Assembly: GCF_918698245.1 (NCBI RefSeq) | Contig: NZ_CAKKMS010000003.1 | Location: 248,001 to 312,000, forward strand | Length of the DNA: 64,000 bases | Direction: 5' to 3' | Source of the DNA: Pedobacter sp. Bi126 | GTDB lineage: Bacteria; Bacteroidota; Bacteroidia; Sphingobacteriales; Sphingobacteriaceae | Shown: piece after piece, positions 52,061 through 61,116 of the stretch | How positions within the stretch are numbered: the first letter of the stretch is position 1 | Layout of the letters: each line of letters starts with the position of its first letter | Made by a program: the position numbers and the translations under genes | The notes under the pieces: model-generated | Databases searched by the model: none | What the model saw: the letters and a program-made list of their open reading frames with translations, nothing else | Told to the model about the DNA's origin: nothing

Positions 52061-53407
52061 CTAGTTTCTAGCAGTTTCAACACGACGGTTTTGGATACGA
52101 CCTTCTTCAGTATCGTTAGAAGCAATTGGATTAGCTTCGCCATTACCTTTAGTAGCAACTTGACTAGCGTTAACGCCAGAGTTTACTAAGTAAGTTTTAA
52201 CAGAGTTAGCTCTGTCTTTAGATAATTTCAAGTTATATGCAGCAGTACCTTCGCTTGAAGCGTAACCGTTTACAGTTACTTTACCACCGTTTTCACGTAA
52301 CACTGAAGATAATTTATCTAAAGTAGGGTAAGACTCAGTTTTTAAAACTGAAGAGTTGAAATCGAAACCGATTTTTTCGAAACCAGTTACATTTGAAGGA
52401 ATTGAATCAACTGGAGCTGGTTTTGGAAGAGGACAACCTGAACCATCAACAGCAGTACCAGCAGGAGTTCCTGGGCATTTATCGAATTGATCAGCAACAC
52501 CGTCACCGTCAGTATCTTTTTTCAAATCTTCAACTGATTTTTCAACAGCAGAAACACGGTTTTTCAATGCTTCAACTTCTTGACGCAAAGTTGGATCTTT
52601 TAACTCATCGTACATAGTAGCTAATGGGTTAGTCCATTCTAAACTTGGTTTAGCAGAAGAACCTAAAGAGAATTCTAAACCAGCATAACCGTAAGAGAAT
52701 TTATCTTTAGTTTGACCTTTTGCATAAACTCCATCTAAGTTATCAGCATCAACAAAGTTCATTGTGTAACCTAAGTTAAAGTTAACACGCTCAGAAACTT
52801 TGAATTTAACACCAGCACCAACTGGAATGTAGAAACCTTTTACGTAATCTTTAGCATCATGTTTGTCATCAGCAGGACCAGTAGCTTTACCTTTCCAGTC
52901 AATAACACTACCATTACCTAAAGTAACTTTTGGAGCATAAGCCATATAACCAGCACCAGCAGTTAAGAAGAAACCTACTGAGTTCTCACGACGTAAGAAA
53001 TCGATAGAACCAACATTTACAACACCACGTAAATCTACAGCATATTGTAATTCAGTTTCGAAATCTTTTGTAGCTGGGTTAGAGATACCTTCGTTAGTAC
53101 CTGAAAGTTTACCACGTGTTCCGTTTAATTCTAAACCGAATGAGTGACCTAATTGTTTACGGATGTTTAAACCGTAACCTAAGTTAGCATCCCATTTGTT
53201 GAAGTCATTTGAACCACCGATAGCAACAACTGGCATTAAAACACCACCATGTACACCGATAGACCAAGTTCTGTACTGACCTCTACCGCCAAATACCTTG
53301 ACGCCAGAAGTTGTTGCAGGTGCATCTTGAGCGACAGCAAGAGAAGCAACTCCTGTTAATGCCACTAAAGAAAGCGCAACACTTTTCTTTAAAGTAGAAT
53401 AATTCAT
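52061..53407 (-). CDS. OmpA-family outer-membrane porin with peptidoglycan-binding domain
   Basis: The 448-residue protein has a signal peptide (MNYSTLKKSVALSLVALTGV.. cleaved after AQD), a beta-barrel-like N-terminal half with aromatic/glycine alternation, a coiled segment ('RQEVEALKNRVSAVEKSVEDLKKD'), a thrombospondin-type-3-like calcium motif ('DTDGDGVADQFDKCPGTPAG'), and an OmpA C-terminal domain (~335-448: 'GFDFNSSVLKTESYPTLDKL', 'NGYASSEGTAAYNLKLSKDRANSVKTYL', 'EGRIQNRRVE'). It links the outer membrane to peptidoglycan and is likely abundant. A near-ideal promoter lies upstream. Confidence 0.93.
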   Translation of the reverse strand: MNYSTLKKSVALSLVALTGVASLAVAQDAPATTSGVKVFGGRGQYRTWSIGVHGGVLMPVVAIGGSNDFNKWDANLGYGLNIRKQLGHSFGLELNGTRGKLSGTNEGISNPATKDFETELQYAVDLRGVVNVGSIDFLRRENSVGFFLTAGAGYMAYAPKVTLGNGSVIDWKGKATGPADDKHDAKDYVKGFYIPVGAGVKFKVSERVNFNLGYTMNFVDADNLDGVYAKGQTKDKFSYGYAGLEFSLGSSAKPSLEWTNPLATMYDELKDPTLRQEVEALKNRVSAVEKSVEDLKKDTDGDGVADQFDKCPGTPAGTAVDGSGCPLPKPAPVDSIPSNVTGFEKIGFDFNSSVLKTESYPTLDKLSSVLRENGGKVTVNGYASSEGTAAYNLKLSKDRANSVKTYLVNSGVNASQVATKGNGEANPIASNDTEEGRIQNRRVETARN

Positions 53408-53464
53408 AATCTTTTTTCTTTTTTAAGGGTTAAACAATTTAATTGATTAATTTTTTAGTAATGC

Positions 53465-53494
53465 CAAAATTAAACAAAATTTTAAATTTTCAAA
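53465..53494 (-). promoter_or_regulatory. Strong Bacteroidota-type promoter of the OmpA-family gene
   Basis: On the minus strand TTTG (53494-53491) is separated by 18 bases from TAATTTTG (53472-53465), an exact fit to TTTG-N17-23-TAnnTTTG. The start codon is 57 bases downstream, leaving a 5' leader of about 50 bases. Confidence 0.7.
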
Positions 53495-53542
53495 CTTTTA
53501 TACAAACTCCGTTCCAAACTTCACAGTAATTAATCATTTTAT

Positions 53543-53550
53543 TACATTTG
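53543..53550 (+). promoter_or_regulatory. Candidate -7 box of the aminopeptidase gene
   Basis: TACATTTG fits TAnnTTTG and lies 29 bases before the ATG. No -33 TTTG at the right spacing is seen. Confidence 0.4.
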
Positions 53551-53579
53551 GCCATTGCCCATATAAAAATACCATTTTC

Positions 53580-54869
53580 ATGAAATATCCTACTATTGAT
53601 CAGTCATTATTTATTTTAAACAGAAAAAAATTCTCTAACAACCTAAAAAACAATTCATTAGCTATATTCAACTCAAGCGATGAATTTCCTAGAAGCGGTG
53701 ATCAGAACTTTATTTTTAAGCAAAACCCTGATTTATTTTATTTATCTGGAATTGATCAAGAACAAACAATATTGCTATTATATCCTGATTGTCCTAATCC
53801 TTTGTACAGAGAAGTCCTGTTTTTAAGACAGACTAACGATTACATTAAAGTTTGGGAAGGATACAAATACACTAAAGAGCAGGCTAAAGCGGCATCGGGT
53901 ATTCAAGCGGTATATTGGATAGAAGATTTTGATAACATATTGCATAGCATTGTTAACTATGCCGAATATATTTATTTAAATACAAATGAAAACGATAGGT
54001 ATGCCCATGAAGTTCCTTATCGTGATATCCGTTTTATTGAGAAAATGCGGGCCAAATATCCATTGCATCATTATGAACGTTCGGCACCAATTATGCGAAA
54101 TTTACGTGCAGTTAAATCTGATATTGAAGTTGAGCTAACTAAAAAGGCTTCAGCAATAACACGCGATGCTTTTATCAGGGTGTTAAAATTCACCAAGCCT
54201 GGTGTTAAAGAATATGAAATTGAAGCAGAAATTATCCACGAATTTATCCGTCAAGGCGGAACAGGCCATGCCTACACTCCTATTATTGCTTCAGGCCACA
54301 ATGCAAACATCCTGCACTACAATGATAATAATCAGGAATGTAAAGATGGCGACGTAATACTTTTTGATTTTGGTGCCGAATATGCCAATTACAATGCAGA
54401 TATGAGTCGTTCCATCCCCGTTAACGGTCGGTTCACCCAAAGACAAAAGCAGGTATACAACGCAGTACTGCACGTAATGAAGGAGTCGATTAAATTAATA
54501 GGCGAAGGAACGATATGGAATACCTACCACGAACAGGTTGGCGAAATTATGACTGAGCAGCTGGTAAGCCTTGGACTTATTTCTACAACAGACGTGAAGA
54601 ATCAAACGGCAGCGTGGCCAGCTTATAAAAAATACTTTATGCATGGCACTTCACACCATTTAGGTATTGATGTACATGACTTTGCCGGAAGATATACGCC
54701 ATTTGCAGCAGGCAATATTTTAACTGTTGAACCAGGAATCTATATTCCAGAAGAAGGCTTAGGCATCCGTTTGGAAAATAACATTCTCATTACTGCAAAG
54801 GGAAATATTGATTTAATGGCCGATATTCCACTAGAAGCTGAAGAAATTGAGGACATTATGAACAGTTAG
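53580..54869 (+). CDS. Aminopeptidase P family protein (M24B, Xaa-Pro aminopeptidase)
   Basis: The 429-residue protein has a creatinase-type N-terminal domain (~1-165) and a pita-bread metallopeptidase domain. The ligands are visible: 'LFDFGAEYANYNADMSRSIP' (two Asp near 261 and 272), 'HGTSHHLGIDVHD' (His near 358), 'TVEPGIYIP' (Glu near 385) and 'RLENNILI' (Glu near 401). It releases an N-terminal residue next to Pro using two metal ions. No signal peptide; cytoplasmic. It is divergent from the OmpA-family gene. Confidence 0.93.
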   Translation: MKYPTIDQSLFILNRKKFSNNLKNNSLAIFNSSDEFPRSGDQNFIFKQNPDLFYLSGIDQEQTILLLYPDCPNPLYREVLFLRQTNDYIKVWEGYKYTKEQAKAASGIQAVYWIEDFDNILHSIVNYAEYIYLNTNENDRYAHEVPYRDIRFIEKMRAKYPLHHYERSAPIMRNLRAVKSDIEVELTKKASAITRDAFIRVLKFTKPGVKEYEIEAEIIHEFIRQGGTGHAYTPIIASGHNANILHYNDNNQECKDGDVILFDFGAEYANYNADMSRSIPVNGRFTQRQKQVYNAVLHVMKESIKLIGEGTIWNTYHEQVGEIMTEQLVSLGLISTTDVKNQTAAWPAYKKYFMHGTSHHLGIDVHDFAGRYTPFAAGNILTVEPGIYIPEEGLGIRLENNILITAKGNIDLMADIPLEAEEIEDIMNS

Positions 54870-54926
54870 CCAGTTTACAATTTCCGGTTTGCAGTACTCA
54901 GTTAGCAATTTTAAAAAACTAAACGG

Positions 54927-55826
54927 TTAACCGTTATTGATAAATTCATCTGCAAAACGATAAATATTAAAGTCGTCTTGCTTTAAGGCTGCCTGGACTT
55001 TTTCTAGCAGCCTTTTTTTATCAACAATCTTCATTTTTTCATACTGAATGAGTCTCCAGGCTTTCTCTGCAAACAGAAAAGCCCTTCGGTTATGATCAGC
55101 AGTAAGCGGCTTGATTATCCAAGCGCATAATTCATCAATACCTGTATTTTTATCGGCCACTGTTTTTAATATTGGGATAGTCTTCGTGCCCTGATGAACA
55201 ATTTTCTTTAAATTATTGGCAAAAATAGCTGCACCTTCTCTATCAGCCTTGTTTATCACAAAGCAATCGGCAATCTCCATCAAACCTGATTTGATATTCT
55301 GCACCTCATCGCCCGATTCTGGAACCAGCACCACGATGGTTTTATCTGCTAATCCGGCAATTTCTACTTCCGATTGCCCAACACCAACAGTTTCTACAAT
55401 AATCAGATCAAAATTAGCGGCTTTTAAAACATCAACCATCTCGATGGTTTTCGCCGAAATACCGCCCAGAGCGCCCCGGGTAGCCAACGAACGGATAAAA
55501 ACATTTGGATTGTTAAACTGACCGGCCATGCGGATACGGTCGCCCAGCAAAGAACCAAAATTAAATGGAGAGGTAGGATCTATCGCCAATATCGCGATGC
55601 GCATTCCTTTCGTAACAAAATGACCAGCTATTGCATTTACCAAGGTACTTTTACCGGCACCTGGAGGGCCGGTAATGCCTAAAACCGGCACATTAACCCG
55701 ACTATCTAAATCTCTTAAAATCGAATCGGCCGGTGTAATGTTGTTTTCGACAAGGGTTAATGTTCTTGCCAAAACCTTGTAATTCCCGGCTTTTACTTCG
55801 CTTAAAATGGATAGATGCGTATTCAT
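54927..55826 (-). CDS. meaB: Methylmalonyl-CoA mutase-associated GTPase MeaB (ArgK-like)
   Basis: The 299-residue G3E-family P-loop GTPase has Walker A 'GITGPPGAGKSTLVNAI' near residue 50, 'AILAIDPTSPFNFGSLLGDRIRM', 'GGISAKTIEMVDVLKAANFDLIIVETVGVGQSEVEI' and 'VINKADREGAAIF'. MeaB guards and reloads the B12 cofactor of methylmalonyl-CoA mutase. The ATG at 55826 (MNTHLSILSEVKAG) is preferred; an ATG ten codons upstream adds an unlikely prefix. mutA/mutB are not in the window, so the mutase must lie elsewhere. Divergent from a glycosyltransferase gene. Confidence 0.94.
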   Translation of the reverse strand: MNTHLSILSEVKAGNYKVLARTLTLVENNITPADSILRDLDSRVNVPVLGITGPPGAGKSTLVNAIAGHFVTKGMRIAILAIDPTSPFNFGSLLGDRIRMAGQFNNPNVFIRSLATRGALGGISAKTIEMVDVLKAANFDLIIVETVGVGQSEVEIAGLADKTIVVLVPESGDEVQNIKSGLMEIADCFVINKADREGAAIFANNLKKIVHQGTKTIPILKTVADKNTGIDELCAWIIKPLTADHNRRAFLFAEKAWRLIQYEKMKIVDKKRLLEKVQAALKQDDFNIYRFADEFINNG

Positions 55827-55835
55827 CAATAAAAC

Positions 55836-55843
55836 TATCTTTG
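55836..55843 (+). promoter_or_regulatory. Candidate -7 box of the first glycosyltransferase gene
   Basis: TATCTTTG fits TAnnTTTG and lies 41 bases before ATG 55885, supporting that start rather than a frame extension to 55807. Confidence 0.45.
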
Positions 55844-55884
55844 TACAAATAAACAAAAATTATCAGCTACAAAGCATCCCCATA

Positions 55885-56760
55885 ATGAAAGTTACCGGTT
55901 TTACCTTTTTAAGAAATGCCATTGTAAACGATTATCCAGCAAAAGAAGCCATACTTTCAGTATTACCTTTATGTGATGATTTTATAGTTGCGCTGGGCAA
56001 CTCATCTGATGAGACTTCTGAAATGGTTAAAAGCATCGATCCTAAAATCAGGACCATCGATACCGTTTGGGATGACAGCATAAGGGAAGGCGGCCGTGTT
56101 TTTGCTGATGAAACCAATAAGGCCTTAGCAGAAATAGGGAAAGATACCGACTGGATGATCTATATTCAAGGGGACGAAGCCATACATGAAGATTATCTAC
56201 CCCTGATCAAAAAAGAAATGGAGCTAGCGCTTAACAACAGCAATGTAGAGGCCTTACTTTTAAAATACAAACATTTTTATGCTTCTTACGACTATCTGGC
56301 TGAATCCAGACGCTGGTATAGAAGAGAGGTTCGGATTATAAAAAATTTACCAGGGGTAAAATCTTATCGCGATGCGCAAGGCTTCAGAATTAACGACAGA
56401 AAGCTTAAGGTTAAGCTAATTGATGCTTACATTTATCATTATGGCTGGGTTAAACCTCCAAAAGGATTACAAGGTAAGGTGCGGAACTTTAATCAGTTTT
56501 ATCAAACAGAAGAATGGATTGAAGAGAATTATCCCGTGCAGGAAACTTATGATATGCACAATGCCGACCGTTTAGTTCATTTTAAGGGTAGCCATCCAAA
56601 GGTAATGCAGGAAAGAATTGCTGCTGCAAACTGGAAATTTGAAAAAGATTTAACCAAGGAAACTCCAAAAATGAATTTCCGTAGGAGGGTTTTGCAAAAG
56701 ATTGAAGATTTAACAGGAATGCGTTTGTTCGAATACCGGAATTATAAAATTGTAAAGTAG
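55885..56760 (+). CDS. Glycosyltransferase family 2-like protein
   Basis: The 291-residue protein starts at ATG 55885 (MKVTGFTFLRNAIVNDYPAK), preceded by a -7 box; an upstream frame extension would overlap meaB. 'EAILSVLPLCDDFIVALGNSSDETSEMV' and 'WMIYIQGDEAIHEDYLPLIKKEM' follow the GT-A nucleotide-sugar-binding pattern, with 'QGDE' in the place of the DxD loop. A 'WYRREVRIIKNLPGVKSYRDAQGF' region and a basic C-terminus complete it. It is the first gene of the glycan locus. Donor and acceptor sugars unknown. Confidence 0.82.
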   Translation: MKVTGFTFLRNAIVNDYPAKEAILSVLPLCDDFIVALGNSSDETSEMVKSIDPKIRTIDTVWDDSIREGGRVFADETNKALAEIGKDTDWMIYIQGDEAIHEDYLPLIKKEMELALNNSNVEALLLKYKHFYASYDYLAESRRWYRREVRIIKNLPGVKSYRDAQGFRINDRKLKVKLIDAYIYHYGWVKPPKGLQGKVRNFNQFYQTEEWIEENYPVQETYDMHNADRLVHFKGSHPKVMQERIAAANWKFEKDLTKETPKMNFRRRVLQKIEDLTGMRLFEYRNYKIVK

Positions 56761-56780
56761 TCTACAATTTTAAATCTGTC

Positions 56781-56788
56781 TATATTTG
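56781..56788 (+). promoter_or_regulatory. Candidate -7 box of the GT4 gene
   Basis: TATATTTG fits TAnnTTTG exactly and lies 35 bases before the ATG at 56824. Confidence 0.45.
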
Positions 56789-56823
56789 CATAATTTTTTT
56801 CTTATAAATACACGATTTAATTA

Positions 56824-57879
56824 ATGGAAAAGCCTAAGGTCTTAGTAACTTTTGATTCGATGAAAGATGCCAATTGCGGCTATTTTTCATTTGGAAAAGG
56901 ATTAGGCGACGCATTAATCCAAGAAAACAAAGGAAAGTTTGAATTAAAATTTTATCTTTTCAAACAGACAAAATATCTTTTTAACGGCTTGGTTGATATC
57001 ATTTATCTTTCGAGATTAGATCGGTTATTTTTTAAGAAAAAAAATGATTTCGAAGTTGTTCATCTCTCTGATCAGACCTGCCGATTACGACCTAGCAAAG
57101 TAAACGCAAAAAAAATAATGACCATTCATGACATGAATAAGGTTCATTTAAAGTTTAGCAAGCCACACAGAATCCAGGTATATCTAAAAAAATTAGGCAA
57201 GTTAATAGCGCAGTGCGATAAAATTGTATGTATTTCGCAGTTTGTTGCAAATGATGTGAAACACTATTTCCCTGAATCAGCAAATAAAATCAGTGTAATT
57301 TATAACGGGGCCGATAAATCAGTTTCAGATGAAAATCATCAGCCAGCTTTTAAGCCTAGAAAGAAATTTCTATTTACCATTGGTTTACTTTCGGTGCAAA
57401 AAGGTTTTCACTTATTACCTGCATTATTAAAAGATAACGATTTTGAACTGGTAATTTCTGGAAGGGAAACACCTCATAAGCAGCGAATTTTAGCGGAAGC
57501 AGAAAAACATAATTGTCTGGATAAGGTACACATTACCGGGCCAATTAGTGATGAGGATAAAGCCTGGTACTACAAAAATTGCGATGCTTTTTTATTCCCT
57601 TCTGTTGCTGAAGGTTTTGGTCTTCCTGTAATAGAAGCCATGCACTTTGGAAAACCTGTTTTCCTCTCCAAATTCACCTCACTCCCAGAGGTTGGCGGCG
57701 ACGTGGCTTATTACTTTGATAATTTTGAACCTGAACACATGCAGGAAGTGTTTAAAAAAGGAATGAATGATTTCGCTCAAAATAATCGCGTTAAAGAAAC
57801 AATTGCCCAAGCAGAAAAATTTTCGTGGGAAATTGCAGCCAACCAGTATCTGAATTTATATCAGGAATGTTTGGAATGA
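56824..57879 (+). CDS. Glycosyltransferase family 4 protein
   Basis: The 351-residue GT-B fold enzyme has an N-terminal acceptor domain and a C-terminal donor domain with 'FLFTIGLLSVQKGFHLLPALL', 'HITGPISDEDKAWYYKNCDAFLFPSVAEGFGLPVIEAMHFGKPVF'. The last part includes the E-x7-E motif of GT4 that binds the nucleotide sugar. It probably adds one sugar of a surface polysaccharide or LPS core in the cytoplasm. It has its own -7 box and lies 63 bp after the first GT gene. Confidence 0.9.
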   Translation: MEKPKVLVTFDSMKDANCGYFSFGKGLGDALIQENKGKFELKFYLFKQTKYLFNGLVDIIYLSRLDRLFFKKKNDFEVVHLSDQTCRLRPSKVNAKKIMTIHDMNKVHLKFSKPHRIQVYLKKLGKLIAQCDKIVCISQFVANDVKHYFPESANKISVIYNGADKSVSDENHQPAFKPRKKFLFTIGLLSVQKGFHLLPALLKDNDFELVISGRETPHKQRILAEAEKHNCLDKVHITGPISDEDKAWYYKNCDAFLFPSVAEGFGLPVIEAMHFGKPVFLSKFTSLPEVGGDVAYYFDNFEPEHMQEVFKKGMNDFAQNNRVKETIAQAEKFSWEIAANQYLNLYQECLE

Positions 57880-58093
57880 CAGTTCTTACCTGTATTCTAT
57901 AGCCCAACGGTTGACGCGAAACATCCCGTAAAACAGCATCTCAATCCATTCCATAACCCAAGAATTGTAATTTTAATTTTGTTGGGTTTCACCATCTTAT
58001 TCATATGTATGAAAAACCGTACATTTGCTCGGATTTTATTATATTTTTTTCCTACTGGGTACTTCCTGGGTTCTGTTATATATACAATACTTA
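57880..58093 (+). promoter_or_regulatory. 214-bp region before the flippase gene, with a -7 box
   Basis: TACATTTG at 58020-58027 fits TAnnTTTG and lies 66 bases before ATG 58094. No gene-like frame or terminator was found in the rest. Confidence 0.35.
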
Positions 58094-59929
58094 ATGAAAA
58101 CTTATTTTCGTTTATTATCATTTGCCAAGCCTATTGAAAAGTTTGCCATACCTTACGTTATTGCAACCTTACTTTCTATTCTATTCGGAACCTTTAACCT
58201 GGCTTTGTTATCGCCGCTGTTCGAAACACTTTTAAATGCAAACAAGCAAGCTTGCCAAACGCCAAGCTTAACAGATAAAGCGGCCTCCTCATTTAGCTTA
58301 TTGGGCAAGTTAAGGGATTTTGTTAATTATTCAATAAAGGTTAACACCATAGAAAGTACGCTGATGTACATCTGTATTATCATTGTTATCTCTGTATTGC
58401 TTTCCAATTTGTTCAGGTATTTTTCTCAGCGTTATATGGAAGATCTGAGAGTCCATACGTTGCTAAACTTTAGAAGGCGGGTATTTAACAATGTGATGAA
58501 TCTTCATGTAGGATATTTTAACAATGAGAGAAAAGGCGATATTATTTCTAAAGTAGCCTCTGATGTACAGGTGGTTCAATTCACGGTTACCAATACATTA
58601 CAGGTTGTTTTTAAAGAACCTGTAACACTAATTGTATATGTTATTCTTTTATTTAATATTTCAGCAAAGCTTACCTTATTCTCTTTACTGGTAATCCCAA
58701 TTTCTGCATTTATTATCAGTAAAATTGTAAAAAGGTTAAAGCAGCAGGCAAAAGAATCGCATGAATCTTTTGCGAAAATGATTGGCTTTTTAGATGAGGC
58801 ATTAAGTGGGATTAAAATCATAAAGGCCTTTAATGCAACGGAACGAATTAAAAACAAATTTAACCAGGAAAATATATACTATTCCAACTTAACACGCAAA
58901 ATGGTTAGACGCCAACAACTCGGCTCACCAGTTTCTGAATTTTTAGGTGTTTTAATGATTTCTATTATCGTTTGGTATGGCGGATCATTAATATTACATA
59001 ATGATAAAAACGCCTTAACCGCATCAGATTTTATTGCTTACATCGCTATTTTTTCCCAGGTAATGCGTCCTGCAAAAGCATTAACAGATTCATTTAGTGG
59101 AATCCATTCTGGAATTGCAGCAGGCGAACGGGTTTTAGACCTAATAGATACTAAACCGTTGTTGATTAATGAACCAGACGCGAAAGTTCTGGATGATTTT
59201 AACAGTACAATCAGCCTTCAAAATATATCATTCAGTTATGGGGAAAAACAAATTCTTAACTCGATAACCTTCGACATTGAAAAAGGGCAAACAGTAGCAC
59301 TTGTGGGGCCTTCTGGGGGTGGAAAAAGCACATTAATGGATCTGCTTCCCCGTTTCCATGATCCAAAATCAGGAACGATTAAAATTGATGGCCACGATTA
59401 TAGGGAGCTTACTGTCGAAAGTATCAGGGCACAAATGGGAACCGTTAATCAAGAATCTTTTCTATTTAACGATACCATTTTTAATAACATCGCATTTGCC
59501 AAACCAGATGCTACAATGGAAGAAGTTGTTGCCGCAGCGAAAATCGCAAATGCGCACGATTTTATCGAGAATACAGAAGATGGTTATCAATCTTTTGTTG
59601 GCGATCGAGGAAATAAACTCTCAGGAGGCCAGAAACAACGGGTTTGTATTGCAAGGGCTGTATTGGCTAATCCACCAATCATGTTGTTGGATGAGGCCAC
59701 TTCAGCCTTAGATACAGAATCTGAAAAATTAGTTCAGGATGCCTTAAATAATCTGATGAAAAACCGCACCTCAATTGTAATAGCTCACCGTTTAAGTACA
59801 ATACAACATGCCAATAAAATTGTTGTTATAGATAAAGGCAGCGTTGTAGAAACCGGAAGCCATAATGAGTTAATGAACAAAAATGGTTTATATAGGCGCT
59901 TAATCGACATGCAGGCTTTTAACGACTAA
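58094..59929 (+). CDS. MsbA-type ABC flippase (lipid A/glycolipid exporter)
   Basis: The 611-residue half-transporter begins at ATG 58094 (MKTYFRLLSFAKPIEKF); earlier in-frame starts lack family similarity. Six membrane helices lie in ~15-340, then the ATPase domain: Walker A 'VGPSGGGKSTLMDLL' near residue 402, 'VNQESFLFNDTIFNNIAF', signature 'LSGGQKQRVCIARAVL' and Walker B 'IMLLDEATSALD', 'HRLSTIQHANKIVV'. Its place between glycosyltransferases suggests that it flips lipid-linked saccharide or lipid A-core across the inner membrane. The downstream GT gene follows by 7 bp. Confidence 0.92.
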   Translation: MKTYFRLLSFAKPIEKFAIPYVIATLLSILFGTFNLALLSPLFETLLNANKQACQTPSLTDKAASSFSLLGKLRDFVNYSIKVNTIESTLMYICIIIVISVLLSNLFRYFSQRYMEDLRVHTLLNFRRRVFNNVMNLHVGYFNNERKGDIISKVASDVQVVQFTVTNTLQVVFKEPVTLIVYVILLFNISAKLTLFSLLVIPISAFIISKIVKRLKQQAKESHESFAKMIGFLDEALSGIKIIKAFNATERIKNKFNQENIYYSNLTRKMVRRQQLGSPVSEFLGVLMISIIVWYGGSLILHNDKNALTASDFIAYIAIFSQVMRPAKALTDSFSGIHSGIAAGERVLDLIDTKPLLINEPDAKVLDDFNSTISLQNISFSYGEKQILNSITFDIEKGQTVALVGPSGGGKSTLMDLLPRFHDPKSGTIKIDGHDYRELTVESIRAQMGTVNQESFLFNDTIFNNIAFAKPDATMEEVVAAAKIANAHDFIENTEDGYQSFVGDRGNKLSGGQKQRVCIARAVLANPPIMLLDEATSALDTESEKLVQDALNNLMKNRTSIVIAHRLSTIQHANKIVVIDKGSVVETGSHNELMNKNGLYRRLIDMQAFND

Positions 59930-59936
59930 CATCTAG

Positions 59937-61103
59937 ATGAAGAAAGTACTATTTTTTATGCCTGATAATCCGCTAAAAAAAAATGCGGGCAACAGAACCA
60001 GGGCTTTAAGCATGTTAAGCTATTTTAAATCAAGGAATTTTGAAATTGATTTTGTAAGTGAGTATTTCACCGGGAAATGGAGCGAAACAGATATTAAAGC
60101 ATTTGAGCAAGCGGGCCTGGCCAGTAGGACTTATGTAATTAAAAAAAAGCCATCTAAAAAGAACATACTCTATTATCTGCTTTTTTATAAACTGCCTAAT
60201 TTTTTCTATCAAAATAAGGCTTGGTTCTTTCCGCTTCAATTCCCTGAATTAGTAACCTTAAGGTTTAAGAGGGCTTTCAAAAAAATTCTAAAAAACAACA
60301 ATTATGATTACATCTTTATCAATTATGCCAGTTGGGCTACATTGGTAGAAGATAATCACCTTACAAAAAAATCGATAAAAGTAATTGATACACATGATTT
60401 TATAACCGCTCAACTTCAAAAAAAAGTTAATATTGGCCAATCTTTTAAAGAAGAAATCAGAAGGATTTCTTTGTTTGATATCGCTTTAGCCATTTCTGTC
60501 GAAGAACAGTATATTTTTAGTCAATTCTGTAAAAACAAGGTGGTATTAGCGCCAATGATGCTTGATAAACCTCAAAATCTTCATGATATTAATGAAAAGT
60601 CGTTTGATCTGGTCTATGTAGCCAGCGATAATGTACATAATCAAAAAGCCGCCAACTGGTTTTTTAAGGATGTGTATCCGTTATTACCAACCAACGTGCA
60701 GATATGCGTCATTGGACAGATAAACGAGCATCTTTCAATAAAGGCGCCGAATATTGTTTCCGTAAACTTTGCCGAAGATTTGTCAATCTATTACCAAAAT
60801 GCTAAAGTAGCACTATGCCCTATGCTTACGGGCACTGGAACCAAGATAAAAGTAGTAGAAGCGCTATCTTATGGCTTACCGATCGTTTGTAATACCCGTG
60901 GGATCGATGGGCTGATCAACAAGACCGACAATGGCTGTTTGGTTAGTGATGATCCCGTTGAATTCGGAAATAATATCATGAAACTATTAACAGACGAATC
61001 AGAATATAAAAAACAGGCAAAAAATGCCTTTGCTGCTTTTAGCATCAATTATGAAAAAGAACGTTGTTACAAAAATCTTGATACCGTTTTTGAAATAGTT
61101 TAA
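59937..61103 (+). CDS. Glycosyltransferase (GT4-like, GT-B fold)
   Basis: The 388-residue protein opens 'MKKVLFFMPDNPLKKNAGNRTRALSML' and in the C-terminal half has 'FDLVYVASDNVHNQKAANWFFKDVYPLLP', 'QICVIGQI' and 'KVALCPMLTGTGTKIKVVEALSYGLPIVCNTRGIDGL', the donor-binding region of GT4-type enzymes, with E in 'KVVEALSYG'. It is 7 bp after the flippase gene and 13 bp before the DUF5672 gene, so the three form one operon. Sugar specificity unknown. Confidence 0.87.
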   Translation: MKKVLFFMPDNPLKKNAGNRTRALSMLSYFKSRNFEIDFVSEYFTGKWSETDIKAFEQAGLASRTYVIKKKPSKKNILYYLLFYKLPNFFYQNKAWFFPLQFPELVTLRFKRAFKKILKNNNYDYIFINYASWATLVEDNHLTKKSIKVIDTHDFITAQLQKKVNIGQSFKEEIRRISLFDIALAISVEEQYIFSQFCKNKVVLAPMMLDKPQNLHDINEKSFDLVYVASDNVHNQKAANWFFKDVYPLLPTNVQICVIGQINEHLSIKAPNIVSVNFAEDLSIYYQNAKVALCPMLTGTGTKIKVVEALSYGLPIVCNTRGIDGLINKTDNGCLVSDDPVEFGNNIMKLLTDESEYKKQAKNAFAAFSINYEKERCYKNLDTVFEIV

Positions 61104-61116
61104 ATCTCATCACATT

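Noticed and set aside
57880-58093. Possible broken gene between the GT4 and flippase genes
   Set aside because: No frame longer than a few codons shows protein-like order, and no similarity to neighbouring genes was visible; treated as a promoter region.
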